This document shows, in pieces, positions 35,727-44,650 of a stretch of 64,000 nucleotides of DNA. Numbering within the stretch: position 1 is the first letter of the stretch; every line of letters begins with the position of its first letter. Made by a program: the position numbers and the translations under genes. The notes below the pieces were generated by a model. The model did not search any database. It was not told the DNA's origin and was given only the letters and a program-made list of their open reading frames with translations. Source of the stretch: Chromobacterium amazonense (GTDB lineage Bacteria; Pseudomonadota; Gammaproteobacteria; Burkholderiales; Chromobacteriaceae); contig NZ_MKCR01000001.1 in NCBI RefSeq assembly GCF_001855565.1, positions 62,001 to 126,000 on the forward strand. Reading direction: 5' to 3'.

Positions 35727-37163
35727 TTACAGTAGGAATACGGTGGCAAGGCCGAGAAAAATCAGGAAACCGCCCGAATCGGTGCAGGCGGTGATCAGCA
35801 CGCTGGACCCCAGCGCCGGGTCTTTGCCCAGTTTCTGCATCAAAGTCGGAATCAACACGCCCATGGTGGCGGCCAGCATCAGGTTCAGCGTCATCGCCGC
35901 CAGCATCACCAAGCCCAGCGACGCGCTGCCGTACAACAGCCAGGCGATCACGCCGATGACGGAGCCCCAGATCATGCCGTTGATGATGCTGACGCCGATC
36001 TCTTTGCGCCACAAGCGGCTGGCCTGCCCGGTCCGCATCTGGCCCATGGCCAGCGCGCGCACGATCATGGTGATGGTCTGGTTGCCAGAGTTTCCGCCTA
36101 TGCCGGCGACGATGGGCATCAAGGCCGCCAAGGCCACCAGCTGGGCGATGGAATGCTCGAAGGCGCCGATCACCCGCGAGGCGAAAAAAGCCGTGCACAG
36201 ATTGATCGCCAGCCAGGACCAGCGGTTCTTCACCGAGTCTATCACCGGCGCGAACAGGTCTTCCTCTTCCTTCAGGCCGGCCAGGTTCAGCACTTCGCTG
36301 TCGCCCTCCTCGCGGATCACGTCCACCATGGCATCCACGGTCAAGCGGCCCAGCAGCATGCCGCGCTCGTCCACCACCGGCGCCGTCACCAGATCATAAC
36401 GCTCGAAAGCCTGGGCGGCGTCCAGCGCCGGCTCGTCCGGATGAAAACTCACCACCTCGGTAGCCATCACGTCTGCCACCTCGGACTCGGGATCGGACAC
36501 CAGCAGCTTGCGGATGGCCAGCACACCCTTCAGCCGCCCGGCCTCGTCGGTGACGAAAATCTTGTCGGTCTGGTTCGGCAGCTCGTCGAAGCGCCGCAGG
36601 TAACGCAACACCACTTCGCAGCTGACATCGGCGCGGATCTTCACCAGCTCGAAATCCATCAGCGCGCCGACACGGTCTTCGCCATAGGACAACACTTCCT
36701 GCAGCTGGCCGCGCGCCTCTTCATCCAGCCGCGCCATCGCCTCATACACCACCTGGCGCGGCAGGTCCGGCGCCAGCTCGGCCAGATCGTCGGTGTCCAG
36801 CTCCGCCAGCGCGGCCACCAGCTGATCCGGGTCCATGACCTCGATCAGAGACTCTCGCACCGCGTCGGACACTTCCAGCAAAATGGCGCCGTCGCGGGCG
36901 GGGTCGGTCTGATCCCAGGCCAGCAGGCGATCTTCCAGCGGCAGCGCTTCCAGCACGTGGGCGATGTCGGCCGGATGCAGTTGCGCCAGCTTCTGCTTCA
37001 GTTCAGCGAGGTTATGCCGCGGCGCCAGGGCATCGGCCGCGTCTTCGCCATCCTGGCGCGCGGCAGCTGACTCCAGCTCGCGTTGACGCTCGATCAGGCG
37101 CTGCACCAGACCGAGGCTTTCTTGCAGACGATCGGCGGATTGTTGCTTGAAGGCAACCGTCAT
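35727..37163 (-). CDS. mgtE: Magnesium transporter MgtE
   Basis: The 478-residue Mg2+ channel has an N-terminal superhelical domain (LHPADIAHVLEALPLEDRLLAWD), two CBS domains (about residues 160-290), a plug helix, and five C-terminal transmembrane segments with GIGGNSGNQTITMIVRALA, the pore signature. In MgtE the cytosolic domains close the pore when Mg2+ is high. A GGAAGGAG ribosome binding site sits in a hairpin just upstream. Confidence 0.95.
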   Translation of the reverse strand: MTVAFKQQSADRLQESLGLVQRLIERQRELESAAARQDGEDAADALAPRHNLAELKQKLAQLHPADIAHVLEALPLEDRLLAWDQTDPARDGAILLEVSDAVRESLIEVMDPDQLVAALAELDTDDLAELAPDLPRQVVYEAMARLDEEARGQLQEVLSYGEDRVGALMDFELVKIRADVSCEVVLRYLRRFDELPNQTDKIFVTDEAGRLKGVLAIRKLLVSDPESEVADVMATEVVSFHPDEPALDAAQAFERYDLVTAPVVDERGMLLGRLTVDAMVDVIREEGDSEVLNLAGLKEEEDLFAPVIDSVKNRWSWLAINLCTAFFASRVIGAFEHSIAQLVALAALMPIVAGIGGNSGNQTITMIVRALAMGQMRTGQASRLWRKEIGVSIINGMIWGSVIGVIAWLLYGSASLGLVMLAAMTLNLMLAATMGVLIPTLMQKLGKDPALGSSVLITACTDSGGFLIFLGLATVFLL

Positions 37164-37404
37164 GCACGTCTCCTTCCGCCCAGAGGGCGCAGACGGGCTG
37201 ACTATCTGAGACGGGATTTATTCGTTAGGGGTAGAGCGGGGTGGAATCGCGGGGTAACAGGGCAAGTCCATGCGGTTTCGCCGCGCCAGGGCGCGCGGCA
37301 ACAAAAATAACGGTGCGGATTGTAACACGCCACAACAAATCGCTCCAAGCCGGCGGCTACGCTATCCATTGCGCCGCAATATGGCCAAAACCGGCCCCGC
37401 GTGG
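37164..37404 (-). promoter_or_regulatory. mgtE leader region with hairpin around the ribosome binding site
   Basis: About 240 bp with no gene. Immediately upstream of the mgtE ATG, arms CGTCT/AGACG (37191-37195 and 37167-37171) and CGCCC/GGGCG (37185-37189 and 37177-37181) form a two-part stem enclosing the GGAAGGAG sequence. Farther up is a GCCGCGC/GCGCGGC hairpin around 37280-37300. I do not recognise a known Mg2+ riboswitch class (M-box) in it. Confidence 0.45.
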
Positions 37405-37434
37405 CAAAAGAAAACGGACGGCGGCCGCCGTCCG
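37405..37434 (-). terminator. aroE-mtgA terminator
   Basis: Perfect 20-bp palindrome CGGACGGCGGCCGCCGTCCG followed by TTTTCTTTT on the minus strand. Confidence 0.8.
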
Positions 37435-37458
37435 CCGCATGAGCGGGCCGTCCCTGCC

Positions 37459-38145
37459 TCACGGCAGATCGGCATAGGCCATTCTACGCTGGATGATGCG
37501 GGTCTTTTTGGCCAAGCCCGGCGCATTGCGATGATCATCGTAATAGCGCGGATTCGGCACCATGGCCGCCAGTTTGGCCGCCTGGCCGGCGGACAGCTTG
37601 GATGCGCTGGCGCGGAAATAATGACGCGAGGCCGCCTCCGCGCCGAACACGCCGTTGCCCCACTCGATCACATTCAGATAGATTTCGAAGATGCGGCGCT
37701 TGTCCATGGCCTTCTCCAGCATCACCGTGATCAGCGCTTCTTCCAGCTTGCGCCACGGCGTCTTGCCGCTGGACAGGAACAGGTTCTTGGCCAGCTGCTG
37801 GCTGATGGTGGAGCCGCCGGCGACAATCCGCCCCTTCTTCAAGTTCTTCTCGAACGCCGCCTCGATGCCGTCCCAGTCGAAACCTTCGTGGTCGACGAAC
37901 TTGGCGTCCTCCGCCGCGATCAGCGCCCGCTTCAGATTGGGCGATATCCGTTCGTACGGCACCCATTTATGGCTCAGTTCGGCTTCGGGATCATCCTGTT
38001 GCAGCTTCGCCAACTGCTCGTTCATGAAGGAGCTGGCATCGGGATTATGGCTGCGCCAGTACAGGATATGGCCGAAGATCCACAGGTTATACAGCACAAA
38101 GGCGGCCACCAGGGCCGCCAGAATTTTCAGAATCCAGCGCGTCAT
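37459..38145 (-). CDS. mtgA: Monofunctional peptidoglycan glycosyltransferase
   Basis: The 228-residue inner-membrane enzyme of the GT51 family has one N-terminal transmembrane helix, then the motifs IAAEDAKFVDHEGFDWDGI (catalytic Glu), GGSTISQQLAKNLF and the late EIYLNVIEWGNGVFGAEAAS. It polymerises lipid II into glycan chains without a transpeptidase domain. It starts 2 bp after aroE, a common betaproteobacterial arrangement. Confidence 0.95.
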   Translation of the reverse strand: MTRWILKILAALVAAFVLYNLWIFGHILYWRSHNPDASSFMNEQLAKLQQDDPEAELSHKWVPYERISPNLKRALIAAEDAKFVDHEGFDWDGIEAAFEKNLKKGRIVAGGSTISQQLAKNLFLSSGKTPWRKLEEALITVMLEKAMDKRRIFEIYLNVIEWGNGVFGAEAASRHYFRASASKLSAGQAAKLAAMVPNPRYYDDHRNAPGLAKKTRIIQRRMAYADLP

Positions 38146-38147
38146 GC

Positions 38148-38969
38148 TCAGGCCAACACTTCCCTGAGCATGTTGGTCACCTTGCGCGTTTCCGGCTGCA
38201 CCCCGCGCCAGATGGCGAACGATTCCGCCGCCTGCTCCACCAGCATGCCCAGGCCGTCGGCCAGCATGCCGGCATTTTCGCCCTGGGCGCGTTGCAGGAA
38301 CGGCGTCAGGCCGGAGCTGTACACCATGTCGTAGGCCAGCGTGCGGGCGGTGAACACGCCGCGCGGCAGCGGCGGCATTTCGTTGTTCAGGCTGGTGGAC
38401 GTGGCGTTGATGATGATGTCGAAGCTGCGGCCTTGCAGCGCGTCGTAGCCGACGGCCTCCACTTTTCCATAACGGGCGAAGTGATGCGCCAGCGCTTCGG
38501 CCTTGATCACGGTGCGGTTGGCGATGGTCAAGCTGGCCGGCTTTTGCTCCAGAATCGGTTCCAGCACGCCCCGCACCGCGCCGCCGGCGCCCAGAATCAG
38601 CACGCGCTGGCCCTGGATCGGGTAATCGAGGTTTTCCACAATGTCGCGCACCAGCCCCACGCCGTCGGTGTTGTCGCCGTAGACCTTGCCGTCGCGGAAC
38701 GTCAGCGTGTTCACCGCCTCGGCCGCGCGCGCGCGCTCGGTCAGCTCCTGGGCGTAGCGGTAGGCGTCGCTCTTGAACGGCAGGGTGATGTTGAGGCCCT
38801 TGCCGCCATGGGCGACAAACTCGTCTACAACGTCCTTGAATCGTCCCAGATCGGCAAACAGCTTCTCATAGGAGATATCCTGGCCAGTAGCCTGGGCGAA
38901 TTCCTGGTGGATGAACGGCGACTGGCTATGGGAAATCGGGTTGCCGATAACGGCGTAACGATCGGTCAT
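38148..38969 (-). CDS. aroE: Shikimate dehydrogenase
   Basis: The 273-residue NADPH enzyme reduces 3-dehydroshikimate to shikimate. It has the N-terminal VIGNPISHSQSPFIHQ substrate site, catalytic Lys in NITLPFKSDAY, the GAGGAVRGVL nucleotide loop, NRT after the second strand and the YDMVYSSGLTPFL segment. It is the first gene of aroE-mtgA; aroC of the same pathway is 16 kb to the right. Confidence 0.97.
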   Translation of the reverse strand: MTDRYAVIGNPISHSQSPFIHQEFAQATGQDISYEKLFADLGRFKDVVDEFVAHGGKGLNITLPFKSDAYRYAQELTERARAAEAVNTLTFRDGKVYGDNTDGVGLVRDIVENLDYPIQGQRVLILGAGGAVRGVLEPILEQKPASLTIANRTVIKAEALAHHFARYGKVEAVGYDALQGRSFDIIINATSTSLNNEMPPLPRGVFTARTLAYDMVYSSGLTPFLQRAQGENAGMLADGLGMLVEQAAESFAIWRGVQPETRKVTNMLREVLA

Positions 38970-39070
38970 GGTCGGCTTTCCAATATTAAGTTGGCGCTGC
39001 GCGCGGCAGCGGATTCAGGCCACACTTTGCCGTTTAATGACATAAACTTCAACCCGCCCAAACCATTCGC

Positions 39071-39523
39071 TCAATTCTGCTCCCACGGCAGACCACGCTG
39101 CCGCCAGCCGCCCACCGAGTTGCGGTGGCCCATTTCATCCTTCTCCCCTTCAAAACCTTCCAGCACGTTGTACACCTCGCTGTAGCCATTGGCCGCAGCC
39201 AGCCTCGCCACCTCGTCAGAGCGGGCGCCGGAGCGGCACAGCACCAGCAGCACCGATTCCGGGTCCACCTGATGCGTCAGCTGGGCGAGGAAATTGGGGT
39301 TCGGCGCCATGCCGGGAAAGCTGCGCCACTCGATCTTGACCGACTGCGGCACCGTGCCGACGAACTGCCATTCGGCATGGCTGCGCACGTCCAGCAGCAC
39401 CGCTTTGGGCAGCGACTGCATCAGCTCATAGGCTTCGTCCGGCAAAACGGCGCCGCTATAGGGCAGGCCCATCTGCTCCGCCCGCTCGTGGGCGGCCTGC
39501 AGTATCTGGTTCATGCGACTCAT
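39071..39523 (-). CDS. Rhodanese-like sulfurtransferase domain protein
   Basis: The 150-residue protein has a single rhodanese domain: LLDVRSHAEWQFVGTVP strand-loop, and the active-site loop CRSGARSDE with its Cys. Members transfer sulfane sulfur or act as thiosulfate:thiol sulfurtransferases; the acceptor is unknown. The ATG has GGAGGG upstream. It is divergent from glnA. Confidence 0.88.
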   Translation of the reverse strand: MSRMNQILQAAHERAEQMGLPYSGAVLPDEAYELMQSLPKAVLLDVRSHAEWQFVGTVPQSVKIEWRSFPGMAPNPNFLAQLTHQVDPESVLLVLCRSGARSDEVARLAAANGYSEVYNVLEGFEGEKDEMGHRNSVGGWRQRGLPWEQN

Positions 39524-39692
39524 GATGTATCCCTCCGTTTGCAACATGCATGGGGTAGCGTCGCTGACAGAACACCAGAGCCTGTTTGCGCCTTTTTCCA
39601 CATCGACGCGCCTTGATTCAAGCTCTATGCAGTTTTTTGCCAGCGCCTCTCATATTGGCGATTATCTGCCCGAACAACATGACTGGCAAATG

Positions 39693-39709
39693 GCACCAAC
39701 TTGGTGCAT
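39693..39709. promoter_or_regulatory. NtrC-binding site 1 upstream of glnA
   Basis: GGCACC-N5-GGTGCA, a near-perfect match to the NtrC dyad TGCACC-N5-GGTGCA, about 137 bp upstream of the expected sigma-54 transcription start. Confidence 0.8.
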
Positions 39710-39722
39710 TACAAAAATTTAC

Positions 39723-39739
39723 GGCACCAGCATGGGTCA
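39723..39739. promoter_or_regulatory. NtrC-binding site 2 upstream of glnA (weaker)
   Basis: GGCACC-N5-GGGTCA, with the right half degenerate. It is centred 30 bp from site 1, which puts both on the same DNA face, as in enterobacterial glnA. Confidence 0.6.
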
Positions 39740-39811
39740 AATTTGTCCATTCCGGATCGCTGGCGAAGGCCATTCGCCTATGACACAATGCAGCAGCAGC
39801 GATTTTTAAGC

Positions 39812-39827
39812 TGGCACGCTTCCTGCT
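39812..39827 (+). promoter_or_regulatory. Sigma-54 promoter of glnA
   Basis: TGGCACG-N4-CTGCT matches the -24/-12 consensus TGGCACG-N4-TTGCW with one change. The start codon is about 65 bp downstream. With the two NtrC dyads this is a classical nitrogen-regulated promoter. The rest of the 370-bp gap to the rhodanese gene has no gene that I can see. Confidence 0.85.
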
Positions 39828-39894
39828 TAATGCCGGGCGTACCAATTTTCACGCACTTGCCCTTGGGTGCACGTTGCCTTTCAGGAGATAAACC

Positions 39895-41313
39895 ATGGCA
39901 GTAGCCGACGTAGTCAAACTGATCCAAGAAAACGACGTCAAATTTGTCGATCTGCGCTTCACCGACACCCGCGGCAAGGAGCAGCACGTCTCCATCCCGG
40001 CCCATGTGCTGCTGGAAGACGCCGACGCCTGGTTCGAGCGCGGCCACGCCTTCGACGGCTCCTCCATCGCCGGCTGGAAAGGCATCCAGGCCTCCGACAT
40101 GCTGCTGATGGCCGACCCGGCTACCGCCCGCATCGACCCGTTCTTCGACGAGCCGACCGTATTCATGCACTGCGACGTGATCGACCCGGCCGACGGCAAG
40201 GGCTATGACCGCGACCCGCGCTCCATCGCCAAGCGCGCCGAAGCCTACCTGAAGGCCTCCGGCATCGGCGACACCGCCTACTTCGGCCCGGAACCGGAAT
40301 TCTTCATCTTCGACAGCATCACCTGGGGCGCCGACATGTCCGGCTGCTTCGTCAAGATCAAGGCCGAAGAAGCGGCCTGGGCTTCGGCGGAAGAGTTCGA
40401 AGGCGGCAATATGGGCCACCGTCCGGGCATCAAGGGCGGCTACTTCCCGGTGCCGCCGGTCGATTCCTCGCAAGACATCCGCTCCGCCATGGTATTGCTG
40501 CTGGAAGAACTGGGCATCCCGGTGGAAGTGCACCACCACGAAGTGGCCACCGCCGGCCAGAACGAAATCGGCACCAAGTTCAGCACGCTGACCCAGCGCG
40601 CCGACTGGACCCAGATCCTGAAGTACGTGGTGCACAACGTGGCCCACAGCTACGGCAAGACCGCCACCTTCATGCCCAAGCCCATCGTCGGCGACAACGG
40701 CTCCGGCATGCACGTGCACCAGTCCATCTGGAAAGACGGCCAGAACCTGTTCGCGGGCGAAGGCTACGCCGGCCTGTCCGATACCGCCCTGTACTACATC
40801 GGCGGCATCATCAAGCACGCCAAGGCGCTGAACGCCATCACCAACCCGGGCACCAACTCCTACAAGCGCCTGGTGCCGCACTACGAAGCGCCGGTGAAGC
40901 TGGCTTACTCCGCCAAGAACCGCTCCGCCTCCGTGCGCATCCCGCACGTAGCCAGCCCGAAGGCGCGCCGCATCGAAACCCGTTTCCCGGATCCGCTGGC
41001 CAACCCCTACCTGTGCTTCTCCGCCCTGCTGATGGCCGGCCTGGACGGCATCCAGAACAAGATCCACCCGGGCGACGCCGCGGACAAGAACCTGTACGAC
41101 CTGCCGCCGGAAGAAGACAAGCTGATCCCGACCGTGTGCGCCTCGCTGGATGAAGCCCTGGCCGCATTGGACAAGGACCGCGAGTTCCTGACCCGCGGCG
41201 GCGTGTTCTCCAACGAATGGATCGATGCCTACATCGAGCTGAAGATGCAGGAAGTGAACCTGACCCGCATGACCACCCACCCGGTGGAATTCGCAATGTA
41301 CTACTCGCTTTAA
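39895..41313 (+). CDS. glnA: Glutamine synthetase type I
   Basis: The 472-residue GSI-beta subunit of the dodecamer makes glutamine from glutamate, ammonia and ATP. It has [10 protein letters not shown] (start of the active site), [32 protein letters not shown] and the ATP-site region. The adenylylation tyrosine is in NLYDLPPEE near residue 400, so activity is probably set by GlnE. Control at the promoter is by NtrC and sigma-54; the ntrB-ntrC genes follow downstream. Start ATG has AGGAGA upstream. Confidence 0.98.
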   Translation: MAVADVVKLIQENDVKFVDLRFTDTRGKEQHVSIPAHVLLEDADAWFERGHAFDGSSIAGWKGIQASDMLLMADPATARIDPFFDEPTVFMHCDVIDPADGKGYDRDPRSIAKRAEAYLKASGIGDTAYFGPEPEFFIFDSITWGADMSGCFVKIKAEEAAWASAEEFEGGNMGHRPGIKGGYFPVPPVDSSQDIRSAMVLLLEELGIPVEVHHHEVATAGQNEIGTKFSTLTQRADWTQILKYVVHNVAHSYGKTATFMPKPIVGDNGSGMHVHQSIWKDGQNLFAGEGYAGLSDTALYYIGGIIKHAKALNAITNPGTNSYKRLVPHYEAPVKLAYSAKNRSASVRIPHVASPKARRIETRFPDPLANPYLCFSALLMAGLDGIQNKIHPGDAADKNLYDLPPEEDKLIPTVCASLDEALAALDKDREFLTRGGVFSNEWIDAYIELKMQEVNLTRMTTHPVEFAMYYSL

Positions 41314-41335
41314 AATACGCGACGATTCGCTCAAC

Positions 41336-41362
41336 AACGGCAGCCGACAGGCTGCCGTTTTT
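41336..41362 (+). terminator. glnA terminator
   Basis: AACGGCAGCC/GGCTGCCGTT hairpin with a 4-base loop and five T residues. Confidence 0.9.
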
Positions 41363-41440
41363 CATGGCGCCGCGCGCAAACCGATGACGACCGGGCGCGA
41401 TTTGCTTATCATGCAGGGGCACCCATACCAGTCTCAGACG

Positions 41441-41902
41441 ATGAAAATATTCGCTTTAAGCCTGCTGCTGGCCTGCGGCTGCGCCCAGGCCGCCACCATC
41501 TACAAATACGTCGACGCCAACGGCAACGTCACCTACACCAATGTGCCGCTGCGCGGCGCCCAACCGATCACGCTGAACCCGCTATCCACCTACCACGGCC
41601 GCAAGCCCAGCGGCGGCAATGCCGACAAAGCGCCGGCATCCGGCGGCTATCCGAATGTCGATGCCGATACCCAGAAGCAGCGCGACAGCGGGCGCAAGAA
41701 GATTCTGGAACAGGAGCTGGCCAACGAGGTCAAGGCGCTGGATGCGGCCAAGAAAGCCCTGGCCGACGGCAAGGCCGTGCGCAACGGCGACGAAACCCGC
41801 AACTACCAGAAATACCTGGACCGAGTGCAGAAGCTGCAAAACGAAGTCACCGACCGCGAGAAGAATGTCGCCGCGCTGAAGAAGGAACTGGGGCTGCCCT
41901 AG
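41441..41902 (+). CDS. DUF4124 domain protein (secreted)
   Basis: The 153-residue protein has a signal peptide (MKIFALSLLLACGCAQA) followed directly by the short DUF4124 module (TIYKYVDANGNVTYTNVPLRG), a polar linker, and a charged, probably coiled-coil C-terminus (ILEQELANEVKALDAAKKAL, VQKLQNEVTDREKNVAALKKEL). DUF4124 proteins often sit beside glnA-ntrBC in Betaproteobacteria; their function is not known. The cysteines in the signal region do not form a clear lipobox. Confidence 0.85.
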   Translation: MKIFALSLLLACGCAQAATIYKYVDANGNVTYTNVPLRGAQPITLNPLSTYHGRKPSGGNADKAPASGGYPNVDADTQKQRDSGRKKILEQELANEVKALDAAKKALADGKAVRNGDETRNYQKYLDRVQKLQNEVTDREKNVAALKKELGLP

Positions 41903-41908
41903 CCATTC

Positions 41909-41924
41909 GCACCAACATGGTGCA
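41909..41924. promoter_or_regulatory. NtrC-binding site upstream of ntrB
   Basis: GCACCAACATGGTGCA, a near-perfect NtrC dyad about 75 bp upstream of a sigma-54 promoter, just after the DUF4124 gene. Confidence 0.75.
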
Positions 41925-41983
41925 TTCTGAGCCTCAAAATGCCGCGCCCGCGCCGCAAGGGCCGCGTTTCGACGCCTCCAAGC

Positions 41984-41999
41984 TGGCGCGCTTATTGCT
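41984..41999 (+). promoter_or_regulatory. Sigma-54 promoter of ntrBC
   Basis: TGGCGCG-N4-TTGCT matches TGGCRCG-N4-TTGCW fully, 55 bp upstream of the ntrB ATG. With the NtrC dyad upstream it implies positive autoregulation of ntrBC. Confidence 0.75.
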
Positions 42000-42053
42000 G
42001 ATCAAGGACGCGGCTTCATTCCGCGCACCTTCACTCCTGAAAAGCGAAACCTC

Positions 42054-43115
42054 ATGCCGACACCCAGCTTCGCCGGACTGGAACTGCTAGACACGCCGGT
42101 GCTGATCTGCGACGCCGCCGGCGCGCTGCGCTTCGTCAATCCCGCCTGCGAGAACCTGCTGGCGCTGGGCAGCCGCGAACTGCTGCGCCACGGCCTGACC
42201 GGCTTGTTTCATCCCAGCCCGGCGCTGCGCCAGGCGCTGCATACCGCGCTGCGCCAGGGCGCCAGCTATATCGAGCACGACCTGGAACTGCGGCCGCAGC
42301 ACAATGAGGCCATCCTGCATGTCACGCTGTCGATCACGCCGATAGACGGCGACGGCCTGCTGGCGCTGATCGAGCTGCGTCCGCTGGACCAGCAGCTGAA
42401 AATCGCCAACGAGGAAAGGCTGCTGCTGCAGCATCAGGCCAACCGCGAGCTGATCCGCAATCTGGCTCACGAGATCAAAAACCCGCTGGGCGGCATCCGC
42501 GGCGCGGCGCAATTGCTGGAACACGAACTGGCCGACCGGCCGGAGCTGAAGGAATACACCGAGGTCATCACCGAGGAAGCGCTGCGCTTGCAAACGCTGG
42601 TGGACCGCCTGCTGGCGCCGCACCGCAGCCACAGCCGCAGCCAGGTCAATATCCACGAGGTGCTGGAACGGGTGCGCAGCATCGCGCTGGCCCAGCATCC
42701 GCAAGGCCTGGCGGTGGCGCGCGACTACGACACCAGCCTGCCGCTGCTGTCCGCCGACAAGGAACAGCTGATCCAGGTGGTGCTGAACATCGTCAACAAC
42801 GCGGTACAGGCCATGCGCGGCCAGGGCCGCATCGAGCTGCGCACGCGGGTGGCGCGGCAGATCACGCTGGCGCGCAAACGCCACCAGCTGGCGCTGAAAT
42901 TGCAGATCGTCGACGATGGCCCCGGCATTCCCGAGGACATCCGCGATCACATCTTCTATCCGCTGGTCACCGGCCGCGCAGAAGGCACCGGCCTGGGGCT
43001 GACGCTTGCCCAGGCCTTCGTCCACCAGCACGGCGGCAGCATAGAGTTCGACTCCCGCCCCGGCCAGACCTGCTTCACCGTGATGCTGCCGTTCGGCGCC
43101 GACGCCGCCGGCTGA
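42054..43115 (+). CDS. ntrB: Nitrogen regulation sensor kinase NtrB
   Basis: The 353-residue cytosolic histidine kinase/phosphatase has an N-terminal PAS domain (about 1-115), the H-box His in NLAHEIKNPLGG, the N-box LNIVNNAVQAM, G1 DDGPGIP and G2 GTGLGLTLAQ. It phosphorylates NtrC under nitrogen limitation and is controlled by PII. ntrC follows 34 bp later. The window has no PII gene. Confidence 0.96.
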   Translation: MPTPSFAGLELLDTPVLICDAAGALRFVNPACENLLALGSRELLRHGLTGLFHPSPALRQALHTALRQGASYIEHDLELRPQHNEAILHVTLSITPIDGDGLLALIELRPLDQQLKIANEERLLLQHQANRELIRNLAHEIKNPLGGIRGAAQLLEHELADRPELKEYTEVITEEALRLQTLVDRLLAPHRSHSRSQVNIHEVLERVRSIALAQHPQGLAVARDYDTSLPLLSADKEQLIQVVLNIVNNAVQAMRGQGRIELRTRVARQITLARKRHQLALKLQIVDDGPGIPEDIRDHIFYPLVTGRAEGTGLGLTLAQAFVHQHGGSIEFDSRPGQTCFTVMLPFGADAAG

Positions 43116-43149
43116 CAACGATACCGACAAGAATACGAGGAGAAACCCC

Positions 43150-44562
43150 ATGGCCCAACCGGTCTGGATCATCGACGACGACAAAGCGATACGCTGGGTG
43201 CTGGAAAAGGCGCTGACCCGCGCCGGCATCGGCTTTGACAGTTACGCCAGCGCCGACGACGCGCTGAACGCGCTGTACGACGCCACGCCGCGGGCCATCA
43301 TTTCCGATATCCGCATGCCCGGCACCGACGGCCTGAAATTCCTGGCCAAGGTCAAGGCGGAGCATCCGCAGCTGCCGGTGATCATCATGACCGCCCACTC
43401 CGACCTGGACTCCGCGGTGTCGGCGTTCCAGGGCGGCGCCTTCGAATACCTGCCCAAACCGTTCGACATCGACCAGGCCGTGCTGCTGATCGAGCGCGCG
43501 CTGGCGGAAAGCCAGGCCCAGAGCGGCGACGCGGACAGCCCGGAGGCGCTGCCGGTGCTCTTGGGCCAGGCGCCGGCCATGCAGGATGTATTCCGCGCCA
43601 TCGGCCGTCTGGCGCAATCGCACGTCACGGTGCTGATCACCGGCGAATCCGGCACCGGCAAGGAACGGGTGGCGGAGGCGCTGCACCGGCATTCAGTGCG
43701 CGCCGCCAAGCCTTTCATCGCGCTGAACACCGCCGCCATCCCCAAGGATTTGCTGGAGTCGGAACTGTTCGGCCACGAGAAAGGCGCGTTCACCGGCGCG
43801 CTGGCCACGCGGCGCGGCCGTTTCGAGGAAGCCGAAGGCGGCACGCTGTTTCTGGACGAAATCGGCGACATGCCCACCGAGCTGCAGACCCGCCTGCTGC
43901 GCGTGCTGTCCGACGGCCATTTCTACCGCGTCGGCGGCCATACGCCGATCAAGGCCAATGTGCGGGTCATCGCCGCCACCCACCAGAACCTCGAGCAACG
44001 GGTGCGCGACGGGCTGTTCCGCGAAGACCTGTACCACCGCCTCAACGTGATCCGGCTGCGCCTGCCGCCGCTGCGCGAACGGCGCGAGGACATCCCGCTC
44101 CTGGCCCGCCACTTCCTGGCCAAGAGCGCCTCGCAACTGGGCGTCGAACCCAAGCGCCTGTCCGAGGCTGCGATGGCGCTGATCCAGCGCAGCGCCTTCA
44201 CCGGCAACGTGCGCGAGCTGGAAAACCTGTGCCAGTGGATATGCGTGATGGCGCCGGGCCAGACCGTGGAAATCGCCGACCTGCCGCCGGAGCTGCGCGA
44301 GCCGGCCACCCCGGCGCTGGCCGCGCGCGATGCCGCGGCATGGGAAGCGCAATTGACGGACGAGATCCGACAGCGCCTGCAGGCCGGAGAGAGCGGCATC
44401 GTCGACGAACTGACCCGCCGTTTCGAAACCGCCTGCATCCGCGCCGGCCTTGCCCATACCGGCGGCCGCAAGGTGGAGGCGGCGCAGCTGCTGGGCTGGG
44501 GCCGCAACACGCTGACGCGCAAAATCCAGGAACTCGGTCTGGAAGTCCACGATGCCGGTTGA
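43150..44562 (+). CDS. ntrC: Nitrogen regulation response regulator NtrC
   Basis: The 470-residue sigma-54 activator has a receiver domain with phosphoacceptor Asp53 (ISDIRMPG), the AAA+ domain with Walker A GESGTGKE, the sigma-54-contacting GAFTGA loop, GGTLFLDEIGDMP, and a C-terminal Fis-type HTH (AAQLLGWGRNTLTRKIQELGL). It should act at the dyads upstream of glnA and ntrB. ATG follows GAGGAG. Confidence 0.97.
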   Translation: MAQPVWIIDDDKAIRWVLEKALTRAGIGFDSYASADDALNALYDATPRAIISDIRMPGTDGLKFLAKVKAEHPQLPVIIMTAHSDLDSAVSAFQGGAFEYLPKPFDIDQAVLLIERALAESQAQSGDADSPEALPVLLGQAPAMQDVFRAIGRLAQSHVTVLITGESGTGKERVAEALHRHSVRAAKPFIALNTAAIPKDLLESELFGHEKGAFTGALATRRGRFEEAEGGTLFLDEIGDMPTELQTRLLRVLSDGHFYRVGGHTPIKANVRVIAATHQNLEQRVRDGLFREDLYHRLNVIRLRLPPLRERREDIPLLARHFLAKSASQLGVEPKRLSEAAMALIQRSAFTGNVRELENLCQWICVMAPGQTVEIADLPPELREPATPALAARDAAAWEAQLTDEIRQRLQAGESGIVDELTRRFETACIRAGLAHTGGRKVEAAQLLGWGRNTLTRKIQELGLEVHDAG

Positions 44563-44650
44563 TAACTATTAATCAAACAAGCAATTACAACCGCATTATT
44601 TTCAATAAATACTGATAGAATCGAGCCAGTCCTCTAGCCCGATTTAATCG

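Noticed and set aside
37164..37404. M-box Mg2+ riboswitch before mgtE
   Set aside because: I could not find the conserved M-box core or its three-helix layout; only a local hairpin around the ribosome binding site is visible.
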